Positions 9,563 to 18,800 of a stretch of DNA of 64,000 bases are shown in pieces. Below the pieces are notes generated by a model. That model was not told where the DNA came from. It made no database searches and was given only the letters and a program-made list of their open reading frames with translations. This DNA is from Endomychus coccineus. Its lineage: Eukaryota > Arthropoda > Insecta > Coleoptera > Endomychidae. Position numbers and translations under genes: made by a program. The stretch's first letter is position 1; each line of letters begins with the position of its first letter. The stretch lies in assembly GCA_958510875.1 (NCBI GenBank), contig OY294072.1, positions 1,054,001 through 1,118,000 on the forward strand, read 5' to 3'.

Positions 9563-9828
9563 TTCCTATTCCAAAGACTGGAGGATTTCTACCATTTTTA
9601 ATACCTCTGTTTGCCGGCTTATCAGCTGCTGGAGCATTGGCGGGAGGTGGTGCAGGCATGGCTAAGGCCATCAACGACAGCGAAGCAGCTCGGAAAACCT
9701 TGGAAGAAACGGAAAGACATAATAAAACAATGGAAGCTATAGCTTTGGAGAAACAAGGATCTGGTCTATATTTGAAGAAGTATCGCAAGGGTCTTGGTCC
9801 ATATTTAAATAAACATCCAAAAAACTGA
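9541..9828 (+). CDS. C-terminal pX-like segment of the PLA2 protein (shifted frame)
   Basis: Open frame in the -1 register relative to the PLA2 ORF. It contains PRVIPIPKTGGFLPFL, a glycine/alanine-rich hydrophobic stretch, a short helix (ARKTLEETERHNKTMEA) and a basic tail (GLYLKKYRKGLG). Such tails follow the PLA2 domain in Polintons and resemble small core proteins of adenovirus type. It has no AUG at its start and is probably the rest of the upstream gene after an indel. Its last codons, AAA AAC TGA, form the end of a slippery heptamer that leads into the protease frame. Confidence 0.6.
   Translation, partial: NVRLPRVIPIPKTGGFLPFLIPLFAGLSAAGALAGGGAGMAKAINDSEAARKTLEETERHNKTMEAIALEKQGSGLYLKKYRKGLGPYLNKHPKN
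9819..9825 (+). promoter_or_regulatory. Candidate -1 ribosomal frameshift site A AAA AAC
   Basis: In the pX-like frame the codons CCA AAA AAC TGA place a canonical X XXY YYZ heptamer directly before the stop. A -1 slip would enter the protease frame at 9825, whose 31 codons before the conserved FMRD segment contain no AUG. The element 2 protease frame joins at the homologous point (35514), again 31 codons before FMRD, with A AAG AAC. No strong downstream pseudoknot was found by eye. CUG initiation at 9825, or a lost AUG, are alternatives. Confidence 0.5.
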
Positions 9829-10205
9829 CAGTAAACCCACCCAGAAGACCTCTGATTGATCTCGATCTACGAAAACTAGCAAAAGCTCTGAAAATTACCC
9901 ATTTTAGAGGAGTATTTATGCGTGATGAACTGCCATCCAACGGACCATGGAAAAACGAGCGTGGAATAGTTAATTTAGATGGCTCGGACAATGGAGGCAC
10001 TCACTGGGTCGGGTTCAATAAAGTCGGTGATACAGTTTTATATTATGATAGTTTTAGCAATTTACGCCCCCCTCGCGAACTAGTGAATTATTTCAAAAAG
10101 TGTGAGATATTATTCAATCACGATAATTTTCAACAATATAACACTTATAATTGTGGTCAGTTATGTTTAGATTTCCTCTCTAACTCTTCAGTTGTGCTCG
10201 ACTAA
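9825..10205 (+). CDS. Adenain-like cysteine protease
   Basis: Maturation protease of the adenovirus C5 type. Catalytic His is in GTHWVGF, the acidic residue in YYDSF, Gln seven residues before the Cys, and Cys in YNCGQLCLDFL. Counting from the ATG at 9918 these are His29, Asp44, Gln72 and Cys79. Conserved sequence (DLDLRKLAKALKITHFRGVFMRD) extends upstream of that ATG, so the true protein begins earlier, although no AUG exists in frame back to the stop at 9810. The gene overlaps the end of the pX-like frame in the -1 register. The active-site residues appear complete. Family role: cleavage of capsid proteins during assembly. Confidence 0.85.
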   Translation: MTVNPPRRPLIDLDLRKLAKALKITHFRGVFMRDELPSNGPWKNERGIVNLDGSDNGGTHWVGFNKVGDTVLYYDSFSNLRPPRELVNYFKKCEILFNHDNFQQYNTYNCGQLCLDFLSNSSVVLD

Positions 10206-10256
10206 CCCTGCATTTATTAGTATATTAACAGATTGTTGGTAAAGTTTATATCAATC

Positions 10257-10984
10257 ATGTCTCAGACGTTCACTATCACGGGTAAGAGCTCCCGCTTATC
10301 TGTAGATTTCCACCCACCTATAGAACTAGATCCTCATTCATATTATTCTATCGCACTTGTTGGCTTGCATACGTACAATAGCATTCCGAACATTGAAGAA
10401 GGTTTTAATAAATTTTATTATAAAAATGTGAAGGGTGAGGAAGAAGTAGTAACTACGAGTTGACAGACATCGAGGATTTCATACAAAGTGCAGTTTGTGG
10501 GATAGGAGTGAAGCAAGAAGAACGTGACCGGAAATTATCAATGAAATCTAACAACAACACTCTACACACAGAGCTGAAGAGTGATTTTGAAGTGAATTTT
10601 ATTCCTAAAGATAGTATAAGCAAACTGTTTGGATTCAGCAAAAAGAAATTGACATCTCGCGAACTACACGTATCTGATCGACCTATAAACATAATCAAAG
10701 TTAGAACAATACGAGTAGAGTGTAACTCAACCGCAGGAGCATATTATAACAATAAGATAGCTCATACGATATATGAGTTCTCATCTCTTGTACCACCTGG
10801 GTTTTCCATTGATATAGAGCCAAAGAATCTTATTTATCTACCGGTCATCAGCAAGACGTCCTTCGATAACATCACACTGAATATTTTAGATCAGAATTGG
10901 AAACGGGTAAATTTTCGTGGAGAAGAAATTATTATACGGTTGGAGTTGAAAAAGACCGCTAGGGATTATGGCTTCCAACAATAA
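10257..10984 (+). pseudogene. Penton (minor capsid, single jelly-roll) protein, frameshifted
   Basis: Starts at the ATG at 10257 (MSQTFTITG). The first part (FHPPIELDPHSYYSIALVGLHTYNSIPNIE) and the second part (NNNTLHTELK; LFGFSKKKL; RTIRVECNSTAGAYYNNKIAHTIYEF) match the two halves of the element 2 protein at 34019-34717. A one-base shift near 10455 moves the reading frame between NYEL-type sequence and the following DIED. The family forms the fivefold vertices in Polinton-like and adintovirus capsids. It sits between protease and major capsid genes, as usual. Confidence 0.75.
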
Positions 10985-11206
10985 ATAATAATCCAATACT
11001 CACCACCACTCATTATATGAAAAGAAATCATCTGAGAAGGTTGTTCTTGCAGTAGCCATCACTTGAGAACATGGGTTTGGATTTCAGCAATAAAAGACAT
11101 ACCCATAGTGTTCGTCAGTCATTATCTACAACGAGTTCAAGGGAGAAGGTTGCTTCTGCATCACTATCATTGGAAAATATCAATTTTTGGAAGTCCCTTG
11201 GTTACA

Positions 11207-12403
11207 ATGTCGGAAAAACTTCAAATATTCATCGAGCCAAACTTCAATGAAGACATCATCCGAAAAGAAACTCAAACCTACTATCCCCACACAACATGTT
11301 TTGGCAACAGCGATGAAATTGAGATATTAATCAATCAACAAGATGTGTTGGTAGATTTGGCCTCGTCTGCTTCATTCATCGAGGCAGAATTCCAGCCAGA
11401 AGCAAGTAGTGATGGTGAATGTAAACTAACGAATAATTTCGGAGCGTTTCTCTTCGAATATATCAGTTATGAATTGAATGGAAAAGAGATAGACAAAGTA
11501 CGTGATCCTGGTATTGTCAGCACCATCAGAGCTTATCTAACATATGCCAAACATGAATCTATACCTATTTCTGGATGGTCATTTAAGGATGTATTGAGTT
11601 CAGTCTACAATAATAAAATCAATTTATGGAAACCGTTGAATTTTCTACTAGGCCTATTCATTGACTATAACAAAGTTTTGAGTGGAAAACATAAGCTGCG
11701 CTTGATAAGGTCTCGGACCGATAACGATTGCTATACTAATAGCACAGGCACGAAAACGGCTAAAATAAATGTGAAGACGATAGCATTAAAAGTGCGACAT
11801 GTGTTTCCAAGTGATCAAGTTAAATTTCAAATGTTGGGGAATTTGAGTGCTGAGAAGTCTATTTTGATTCCATTCCGTAGTTGGGATCTGCATGAAAATC
11901 CGTTGATGAAGGAGAGCACTCGTGACATTTGGGCTGTTAAAACATCAATGAATTTGGAACGTCCTAGATATGTGATTCTAGCTTTCCAAACTGATCGAAA
12001 AAATAATCCTGTTAAGCACAGTGCATATTTCGATAATATAAACTTGCTAAATGTAAAATTATACTTGAATTCAGAATGTTATCCATATGAAGCAATGAAA
12101 TTGAATTTCACCGACCAGCAATACGTGGAAGCATACCAGATGTACTATGATTTCCAGAAATCATTTTCAAATAAAATAATAAGTGAGCCCATGTTAGATT
12201 ATATAGCATTCAAGAATAGAGCAATTTTTGTGATTGACTGTTCAAAACAAAACGATGCTATAAAGTCATCAACATTTGACGTCAAACTAGAGATGGAAAG
12301 TTTTCTGAATTTCCCCAAAAACACCAGGACTTATTGCATCATCATTAACGATCGTATAATGGAGTATTCTCCGATTACAGGATCAGTTCGGAATTTGGTG
12401 TGA
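11207..12403 (+). CDS. Major capsid protein (double jelly-roll)
   Basis: 398 residues from the ATG at 11207 (MSEKLQIF); the open frame upstream to 11063 has no AUG. Conserved signatures are NNFGAFLFEYISYELNG, VRDPGIVSTIRAYLTYA, SRTDNDC, ILIPFRSWDLHENP, RDIWAVKTS and RPRYVILAFQTDRKNN. The C-terminal signature is PMLDYIAFKNRAIFVIDCSKQ. It aligns along its length with the element 2 protein (32614-33876). The family forms pseudo-hexameric capsomers of an icosahedral shell. The gene is intact although several neighbours are broken. AATAAA follows at 12475. Confidence 0.9.
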   Translation: MSEKLQIFIEPNFNEDIIRKETQTYYPHTTCFGNSDEIEILINQQDVLVDLASSASFIEAEFQPEASSDGECKLTNNFGAFLFEYISYELNGKEIDKVRDPGIVSTIRAYLTYAKHESIPISGWSFKDVLSSVYNNKINLWKPLNFLLGLFIDYNKVLSGKHKLRLIRSRTDNDCYTNSTGTKTAKINVKTIALKVRHVFPSDQVKFQMLGNLSAEKSILIPFRSWDLHENPLMKESTRDIWAVKTSMNLERPRYVILAFQTDRKNNPVKHSAYFDNINLLNVKLYLNSECYPYEAMKLNFTDQQYVEAYQMYYDFQKSFSNKIISEPMLDYIAFKNRAIFVIDCSKQNDAIKSSTFDVKLEMESFLNFPKNTRTYCIIINDRIMEYSPITGSVRNLV

Positions 12404-12474
12404 AGAACCAGGTGATGAATCATATTGTTATAATTTTAGTTCTGAATGATGTACTATCAAAATGTATCTTTCCC

Positions 12475-12480
12475 AATAAA
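12475..12480 (+). terminator. AATAAA poly(A) signal after MCP
   Basis: Canonical hexamer 72 bp after the MCP stop, followed by an ATT-rich run. It marks the probable 3' end of the capsid transcript. Confidence 0.6.
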
Positions 12481-12540
12481 TGTTATTATTATTATTATAT
12501 TTAATATTTTATTTCTCAAACGGTAGGTGGTGATGTAAAC

Positions 12541-12575
12541 ATCCGACGATCATAGTTTGTAAACTATGGTAGTCT
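12541..12575 (+). repeat. Internal hairpin of the inverted-repeat family
   Basis: GATCATAGTTTGTAAACTATGGT is a diverged copy of the hairpin that makes up the element's inverted repeats. It lies between the MCP and the MSV199 gene, so hairpins flank the MSV199/membrane-protein block on both sides (here and at 14514). Confidence 0.6.
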
Positions 12576-12728
12576 GTTGCTGGAAATGGAACAAATTGAA
12601 ACAACTAGTGACGTTATCAACGTTTGCAATGACATCGAAACGGAGAGTTACCCCCCACCCTCACTATTCACGTTCACGTTCTCACGCATGTAAGAAAGAA
12701 TCATTTCAGCAAATGTTCAGTTATAAAA

Positions 12729-13703
12729 ATGAACTTAGCAGCGTGCGTTCGTGATTCTATTGTGGCTACATGGTCCACCAACAATTTTATTAAGTTAACA
12801 GTTAATAAAGTGTGTCTAAAATTTGGGATCGATATAAGAAACGATAAAGGAAACTATTTATTTTGGGATATTCAACTAAACCAATACGTTCTGATGAATG
12901 AAGATCTATTGGATTGGTTAGGTTATCGCGGCAAAAAATATCATGCTAAAAAGGGTGTTATAACAAGATTGTTGTTTAGAAATTTGTGATAAGACTGATG
13001 CACGAAAGAAATATTATGTTCTAGATGCTATTGATTTCGAATCATTATTGATGCAAATGCGAACTCCTAAAGTCATCGAGTTACGTGAACTGTTTCCGTT
13101 AATGAAATTTATTATGATGAAATATTGTGAGTACGAGAAATTCTATGAACAACAAGAACGTCAAAGAGCTGAGGAACGTGAATGTCTTGCGGAAGAACGA
13201 TCTCAACGCTTATCTCAACAAATTCAAATGAATGTTGTCACCTTACGGAATAACATTGCACCAAATATTGTTCCACCTCCTATAAATTTCGGAAAGAGAC
13301 GAAATTTAGGTAATTACTTTGTTTTTTATAATAAAATTTATATAATATATATTATTTAGGATTATATCGAACATCGAATGATATGAGACCAGAATGGTAC
13401 CTGATGCGTCGACAAGAGGATGGTTGGCGTGATGCCGACATAAAATTACAAAATCGAGGAATGCGATTAATACGTAAATGGTCTAACATATCTCATGCTA
13501 TCGATATTGGTAACGAAGTGAAACAGAATATCCGCCGCGATTTGAAATGGTATGCAAGAGGAAATATTATTCATGCCGCAGAAGAAGAAGGGGGTGAACA
13601 ATCGATTAGTGATATCAACATCGAGTCATTGATAGAATGTGTTATCAATCACAAAAATGAAGCTTATGAACTAGCAAATGATAATGTCAATATATTAATA
13701 TAA
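12729..13703 (+). pseudogene. MSV199-type DNA-binding protein gene, one intron and one frameshift
   Basis: The first exon encodes LDWLGYRGKKYHAKK and, after a one-base shift near 12975-12988, YYVLDAIDFESLLMQMRT plus a helical KVIELRELFPLMKFI and a Glu/Gln/Arg-rich coiled coil. This resembles the MSV199 domain of poxvirus and insect-virus KilA-N/Bro-type proteins. A 50-bp GT-AG intron (13310-13359) joins in phase 1 to 13360-13703, which encodes PEWYLMRRQ and AIDIGNEVKQNIRRDLKWYARGN, similar in style to C-terminal domains of such proteins. The start at the ATG 12729 is the first in frame. The function is probably DNA binding; no homologue is visible in element 2. Confidence 0.6.
13310..13359 (+). 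other. 50-bp GT-AG intron
   Basis: Begins GTAATTAC and ends TATTATTTAG, about 90% A+T. Removal joins two open frames without a stop (phase 1). Translation straight through the intron reaches a stop at 13357-13359. The short, AT-rich form is typical of insect introns. Confidence 0.7.
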
Positions 13704-13748
13704 TCATCATTCCTTTTGTTTTATTAAAACACTTATATCTTCATACAA

Positions 13749-14255
13749 TCATCTATTTACATGGTAAATACCCTTCTTTACATATTTAACAAACATTTTC
13801 AACATTAGTACTGATAAAGAAGATAAAATTGCATACAAAATTGCGAAAATTTTAGAAATTTCTTCGTCTAGTGAGGATGGTGTACGTGTGGATGGTGTTG
13901 ATATTGTCTTTTGTATGACATGTGGTAAACATGATGACGATTGTTGGAACAATTGCCATTCAGCCATATCTCCCTCACTCCGGTCAAAGAATAAAAGTTT
14001 AAGTTTATAATTTATGGTGGTACGATTATCTTGAGGAATGTTGAATGCGAATACCTCTAATTGGTTATCGTTGATTTTTCTAAAATTCATCGGAATCCAT
14101 TCGGTACGGTTACACCCCCCACCACCATCGGTTGCAACATCCTTCGGACAAATATAAATGCGCTCAACGTGTTGGGAAACGTTCGCGTATAGAATACCAT
14201 TCAGAATTGTGGTTAGAATCACGAAATTTGTTTTTAACATCCCCACTCCCATCAT
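13749..14255 (-). CDS. Small type I membrane protein
   Basis: Minus strand, about 168 residues from the ATG at 14255 (14240 is an alternative that aligns best with element 2). The N-terminal hydrophobic segment (FVILTTILNGILYANV) looks like a signal peptide. The ectodomain has RIYICP, CNRTEW (an N-glycosylation sequon) and NYKLKLLFFDRSEGD. A hydrophobic C-terminal segment (IFAILYAILSSLSVLMLKMF) is followed by a basic tail. Element 2 has a clear homologue at 49347-49835, also on the minus strand near the right end. No family is recognised. A virion membrane or cell-surface role is inferred. The gene is intact in both elements. Confidence 0.7.
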   Translation of the reverse strand: MMGVGMLKTNFVILTTILNGILYANVSQHVERIYICPKDVATDGGGGCNRTEWIPMNFRKINDNQLEVFAFNIPQDNRTTINYKLKLLFFDRSEGDMAEWQLFQQSSSCLPHVIQKTISTPSTRTPSSLDEEISKIFAILYAILSSLSVLMLKMFVKYVKKGIYHVNR

Positions 14256-14358
14256 TATATTCACTTTTTGCACTTGTAAATGTATTCAACAGTCTTATAA
14301 CTTTTATCTTATCTTCGTAAAAATTCAAGTCTCTTCTTAATTCATGAACTTTCTCCAC
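14164..14358 (-). CDS. Small ORF overlapping the membrane-protein gene
   Basis: Minus strand, contains LRRDLNFYEDKIKVIRLLN. It aligns with the 61-residue ORF at 49786-49971 of element 2 (LNKDIKFYEDKKLTISQLGN), which also overlaps the start of the membrane-protein gene in another frame. Upstream similarity (EEF.R.L) continues past an in-frame TGA, so the 5' end is probably broken here. Conservation in two diverged elements suggests a real small gene of unknown function. Confidence 0.45.
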   Translation of the reverse strand: MEKVHELRRDLNFYEDKIKVIRLLNTFTSAKSEYNDGSGDVKNKFRDSNHNSEWYSIRERFPTR

Positions 14359-14489
14359 AAATTTTCAAAGTATACGTGTGAATTCTTCAAAAGATATATG
14401 CATAATGACACATTTACAAACTCAATGGATTTCTTTATCATAACCTCCAACTATTCACATTTACACATAGAGTATCTTTATTATTACTC

Positions 14490-14777
14490 GCATTTCATTC
14501 CTCATCTGACCATCATAGTTCGTGAACGATGATGACGTCATCATCGTTCGTGAACTATGGTCGCCGGATTGAATCAGTTACTGTCATCGGTTCGAAGCAG
14601 TGACGTCATCATCGTTCGTAAACTATGGTCGCCGGATTGAAACAATGAATGCCTCCCGTGACGTCATCAATGTTGGTAAACTATGATCGTAGGATCTTCA
14701 ATTCAATAAAATTAACATTCTGCATATCAAGGCTTTTCATTTGATACCTATAAATCTATGGTTGACATTCATAGATC
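14490..14777 (-). repeat. Right inverted repeat with 46-bp palindrome
   Basis: Inverted counterpart of 4420-4720. The 46-bp palindrome is at 14514-14559 (centre 14536/14537) on TGACGTCA, followed by two more hairpin units and GGATCTTCAATTCAATAAA at 14693-14711. This is the exact inverse of 4411-4431. Weaker similarity continues to about 14777. Confidence 0.85.
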
Positions 14778-15867
14778 CGTCATGACAGTTCGCGTGACAG
14801 ATGCTTCATGAATCCACCACGTCACACCCTCCAAGACGCGACATGACACCTCGATGAAGACCTCACGTGACAGACACCATGACAACTCTTTCCACCACCA
14901 TGATGCTCTATGGTTTTGAGTTAGGTAAGCTCTATAACCTTCAGCTCTATGGTACGTGATAGGCACCATGACACCTTGTGACAGACACTCCGTCGAAGTG
15001 ACAGACACCATATCTCACCGCGTGACAGATCATGTGATTTCAAAACCGTTCGAGTCGCATGAGTCGAACGAGTCGAACTGGTGGCGACACCTCCACGAAG
15101 CAGTCTGTACCTTTATGCTGTGACGTCACACGTCTGCCCTGTGATAGCAGCCTGTCATCTTGGATTCGCACGAGTCGGACGAGCCGAACAGGTGGCGCCA
15201 CCTACACGAAGCAGCCTGTACCTTCGATGACCGCTGTCACGTGGTGGTGACACCTACACGAAGCAGCCTGTACCTTCGGTCCGCCATGACATCTGTCACG
15301 TGACACCTACACGAAGCAGCCGGTACCATTAGCTCACCATGACAGCTGTCGTGTGGTGGTGACACCTACACGAAGCAGCCTGTACCTTCAGCCCACCATG
15401 ACAGCTGTCACGGGGTGGTGACACCTCCACGAAGCAGTTTGTACCTTAGGTTTACCATGACAGCTGTCACTTGGTGGCGACATCTGCACGAAGCAATCTG
15501 TACCTTAGGTTCGTCATGACAGCTGTCACTTGGTGGCGACATCTGCACGAAGCAATCTGTATTTTAGGTCCGCCATGACAGCTGTCACTTAGTGGCGACA
15601 TCTGCAAGAAGCAATCTGTACCTTATGGTCGCCATGACAGCTGTACCTTATGGCCGCCATGACAGCTGGTTCTTATGGCCGCCATGACAGCTGTCACTTG
15701 GTGACGCCACCTCTACGAAACAGTCTGTACCTCAGGTCCGCTTAATGCTCTATGGTTTTGACTTGGGGTTAGCTCTATAACCTTCAGCTCTATGGTATGC
15801 AAATCGACAGCTAGACCGGAAGTGGACACCGGATATCCTGTTCCCGAAGTAGTGGTGTTCATCTACT
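14778..15867. repeat. Right terminal arm with ~59-bp subterminal array
   Basis: No gene. From about 15050 to 15740 it has roughly ten diverged units carrying CACGAAGCAGTCTGTACC and CATGACAGCTGTCA. These are the same units that build the terminal inverted repeats of element 2, including the inner boundary GAGTCGAACTGGTGGCG. The arm ends GTTCATCTACT at 15867, inverse of the element 2 start, and satellite follows directly. The candidate target duplication TGTCTT (15868-15873) has no partner at 1211-1216. This arm is a genuine Polinton end, but it may belong to a different insertion from the left arm. Confidence 0.7.
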
Positions 15868-18800
15868 TGTCTTATTCTCAGTTTCCGAGATAAACGCGAC
15901 AATGCACGAAGCGAATGAATCGTCGATCTAGACGTTTACATTGGGTATACTAGAATCGTTATATGAACAGGTATCGAAATGAACTTTGGGTCGGGATATT
16001 CAGAAATATGTTTTTAATTTGATTACGGGATTAAAAATGATTTTAGAATATTCTTGACTAAACGCGTACACTCCTGGTTCTGAAGATGTCATATATTCAC
16101 TTTTCGAGATAAACGCGACATTGTACGAAGCGAACGAGTCGTCGATTTAGACGTTTACACTGGTTATACTGAAATCGTTATTAGATAAGCTATTAGATAA
16201 GCTATTAGATAAGCTATTGACTATGGGTCGGGATGATCAGAAAAATGTTTCAAGTTTGAATCCGGGACATGGAATGATTCCAGAATTCTCTTGGCTAAAC
16301 GCGTACACATATGGATCTAAAGATGTCATAGCTATTGACAGGTCCCGATTTTTAAAAATATGTTACAAATTTGAATCCGAGACTATGGATCATGACGTTT
16401 AGAGAAATCTTCCAAATTCGAATCTGGGACAAAAAATGATTTTGGAATTCTCTTCGCTAAACGCGTACACTTATGGACCTGAAGATGTCACATCTTCAGT
16501 TCTCGAGATTAACGCGGCGATGTACGAAGCGAACGAATCGTCGATCTAGACATTTACATTGAGTATACTCAAATCGTTATTAGAACAGCCATCGACATGA
16601 ACTATGGATCGGGATATCCAAGAATATGTTTTAAATTTGAATGCAGGACTAAAATAGATGTTAGAATTCTCTTGGCTGAATGCGTACACTCCTGGATCTG
16701 AAGATGAAATATCTTCAGTTTTCGAGATAAACCCGACAATGTAGAAAGCGAATGAATCGTCGATCTAGACGTTCACATTGGGTATACTAGAATCGTTACA
16801 AGAACAGCTAATGACATGAACTATGAGTCAGGATGTTCAGAAATATGTTTTAAAGTTGGATTCGAGACTAAAAATGATTTTGATATCCTCTTGACCGAAC
16901 GCGTACACTCCTGGATCTGAAGATGTCATAGTTTCCGTTTTCGAGATAGACTCGACAATGTACGAGGCGAATGAATCGTCGATCTAGACTATTACATTGG
17001 GTATACTGGAATCGTTATAGGAACAGCTGATGACATGAACTATGGGTCGGGATGTTCAGAAATATGTTTCAAATTTGAATCCGGAAATAAAATCGATTTT
17101 AGAATTCTCTTGGCTAAGCGCTTACACTTATGGATCTGAAGATGTCATATCCTCAGTTTTCGGGATAAACGAGACAATGTACGAAGCGAATGAATCGTCG
17201 ATCTAGACGTTTACATTGAGTATACTTTATCGTTATTAGAACAGCCTTCGACAGGAACTATGGATCAGTATATTCAAAAATATGTTTTAAATTCGAATCC
17301 GAGACTGGAAATGATTTTAGGATCCTCTTGGCTGAACGCGTACACTCTTGGATTTGAAGATGTCATATCTTCAGATATCGAGATCAACGCGAGAATGTAC
17401 GGAGCGAACGAATCGTCGATCTAGACGCTAACATTCGGTATACTAAATCGTGATTAGAACAGTTATCGACATGAACTATGGGTCAAGATATTCAGAAATA
17501 TGTTTTAAATTTGGATCCGGGGCTAAAAATGATTTTAGAATCCTCCTGGCTGAACGCGTAATCCTGGCTCTGAAGAGGTCATATCTCCAGTTATCGAGAT
17601 TAACGCGACGATGTACGGAGCGAACAAGTCGTAGATCCAGACGTTTACATTGGCTATACTAAAATCCTTGAAAGCACAGCCATCGACATGAACTATGGGT
17701 CGGGATATTCAGAAATATGTCCGAATTTGAATCAAGGACTAGAAAAGATTTTGAAGTCCTCTTGGCTGAACGCCTACACTCCTCGATCTGAGGATCACAT
17801 ATCTTCAGTTCCCGAGATAAACGCGACAATGTACGAAGCGAATGAATCGTCAATCTAGACGTTTACATTGGGTATACTACAATCGTTATAAGAACAGATA
17901 TTGATATGAACTATGGGTCGTGATGTTCGGAAAATCGTTTCACATTTGAATCCGGGACATAAAATGATTTCATTCTGTTGGCCGAACGCGTACACACATG
18001 GATCTGGAGATGTCATATTTTCAGTTTCCGAGATAAACGCGACAATGCACGGAGCGAATGAATCGTCGATGTAGACGTTTACATTGGGTATATCAAAATC
18101 GTTATATGAAAAGCTATCGACATGAGCTATGAGTCGGGATGTTCCGAGATATGTGTTAAATTTGAATCCGGGACTAAAAATGATTCTAGAATCCTCTCGG
18201 CTGAACGCGTACACTCCTGGATCTGAAGATGCCATATCTTCCGTTTTCGAGATAAACGCGACATTGTACGGAGTGAACGAGTCGTCGATCTAGACGTTCA
18301 CATTGGGTATACTGAAATCGTTATTAGATCAGCTATCGACGTGAACCATGGGTCGAGATGTTCAGAAAATTTTTCGAATCTGAATCCGAGACAAAAAATG
18401 GTTTTGGAATTCTCTTGCTGAACGCGTATACTCATGGATCTGAAGATGCCATATCTTCAGTTTTTGAGATTAATGCGACGAAGTACGAAGTGAACGAATC
18501 ATGGATCTAGACGTTTACATTTAGTATACTCAAATTGTTATTAGAACAGTCATCGACATGAACTATGGGTCGGGAGATTCGAAAATATGTTTCAAATTTG
18601 AATCCGGGACTAAAAATGATTCCATATTCCTCGTAGCGGAACGCGTACACTCCCGAATCTTAAGATGTCACATCTTCAGTTTTTTGGATAAACGCGACAT
18701 TGTACGAAGCGAAGGATTCGTCGATCTAGACGTTAACATTGGGTATAATAAAATCGTTATTAGATCAGCTATCGACATGATCCATGAGTCGGGATGTTCA

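Larger units (their letters stand above)
4350..14777 (+). mobile_element. Polinton/Maverick element 1 (core, no polymerase)
   Basis: A set of adintovirus/Polinton genes lies between inverted repeats. The clear inverted pair is 4411-4431 against 14693-14713, plus 68-bp palindromic units, with weaker similarity outward to about 4350 and 14777. The order is ATPase, conserved protein, fibre-like, integrase, PLA2/pX-like, protease, penton, MCP (all plus), spliced MSV199 gene (plus), and membrane protein (minus). No DNA polymerase B is found, so the element is incomplete or relied on another copy. Several genes carry stops or frameshifts. Outer limits could be wider (1217-15867). Confidence 0.8.
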
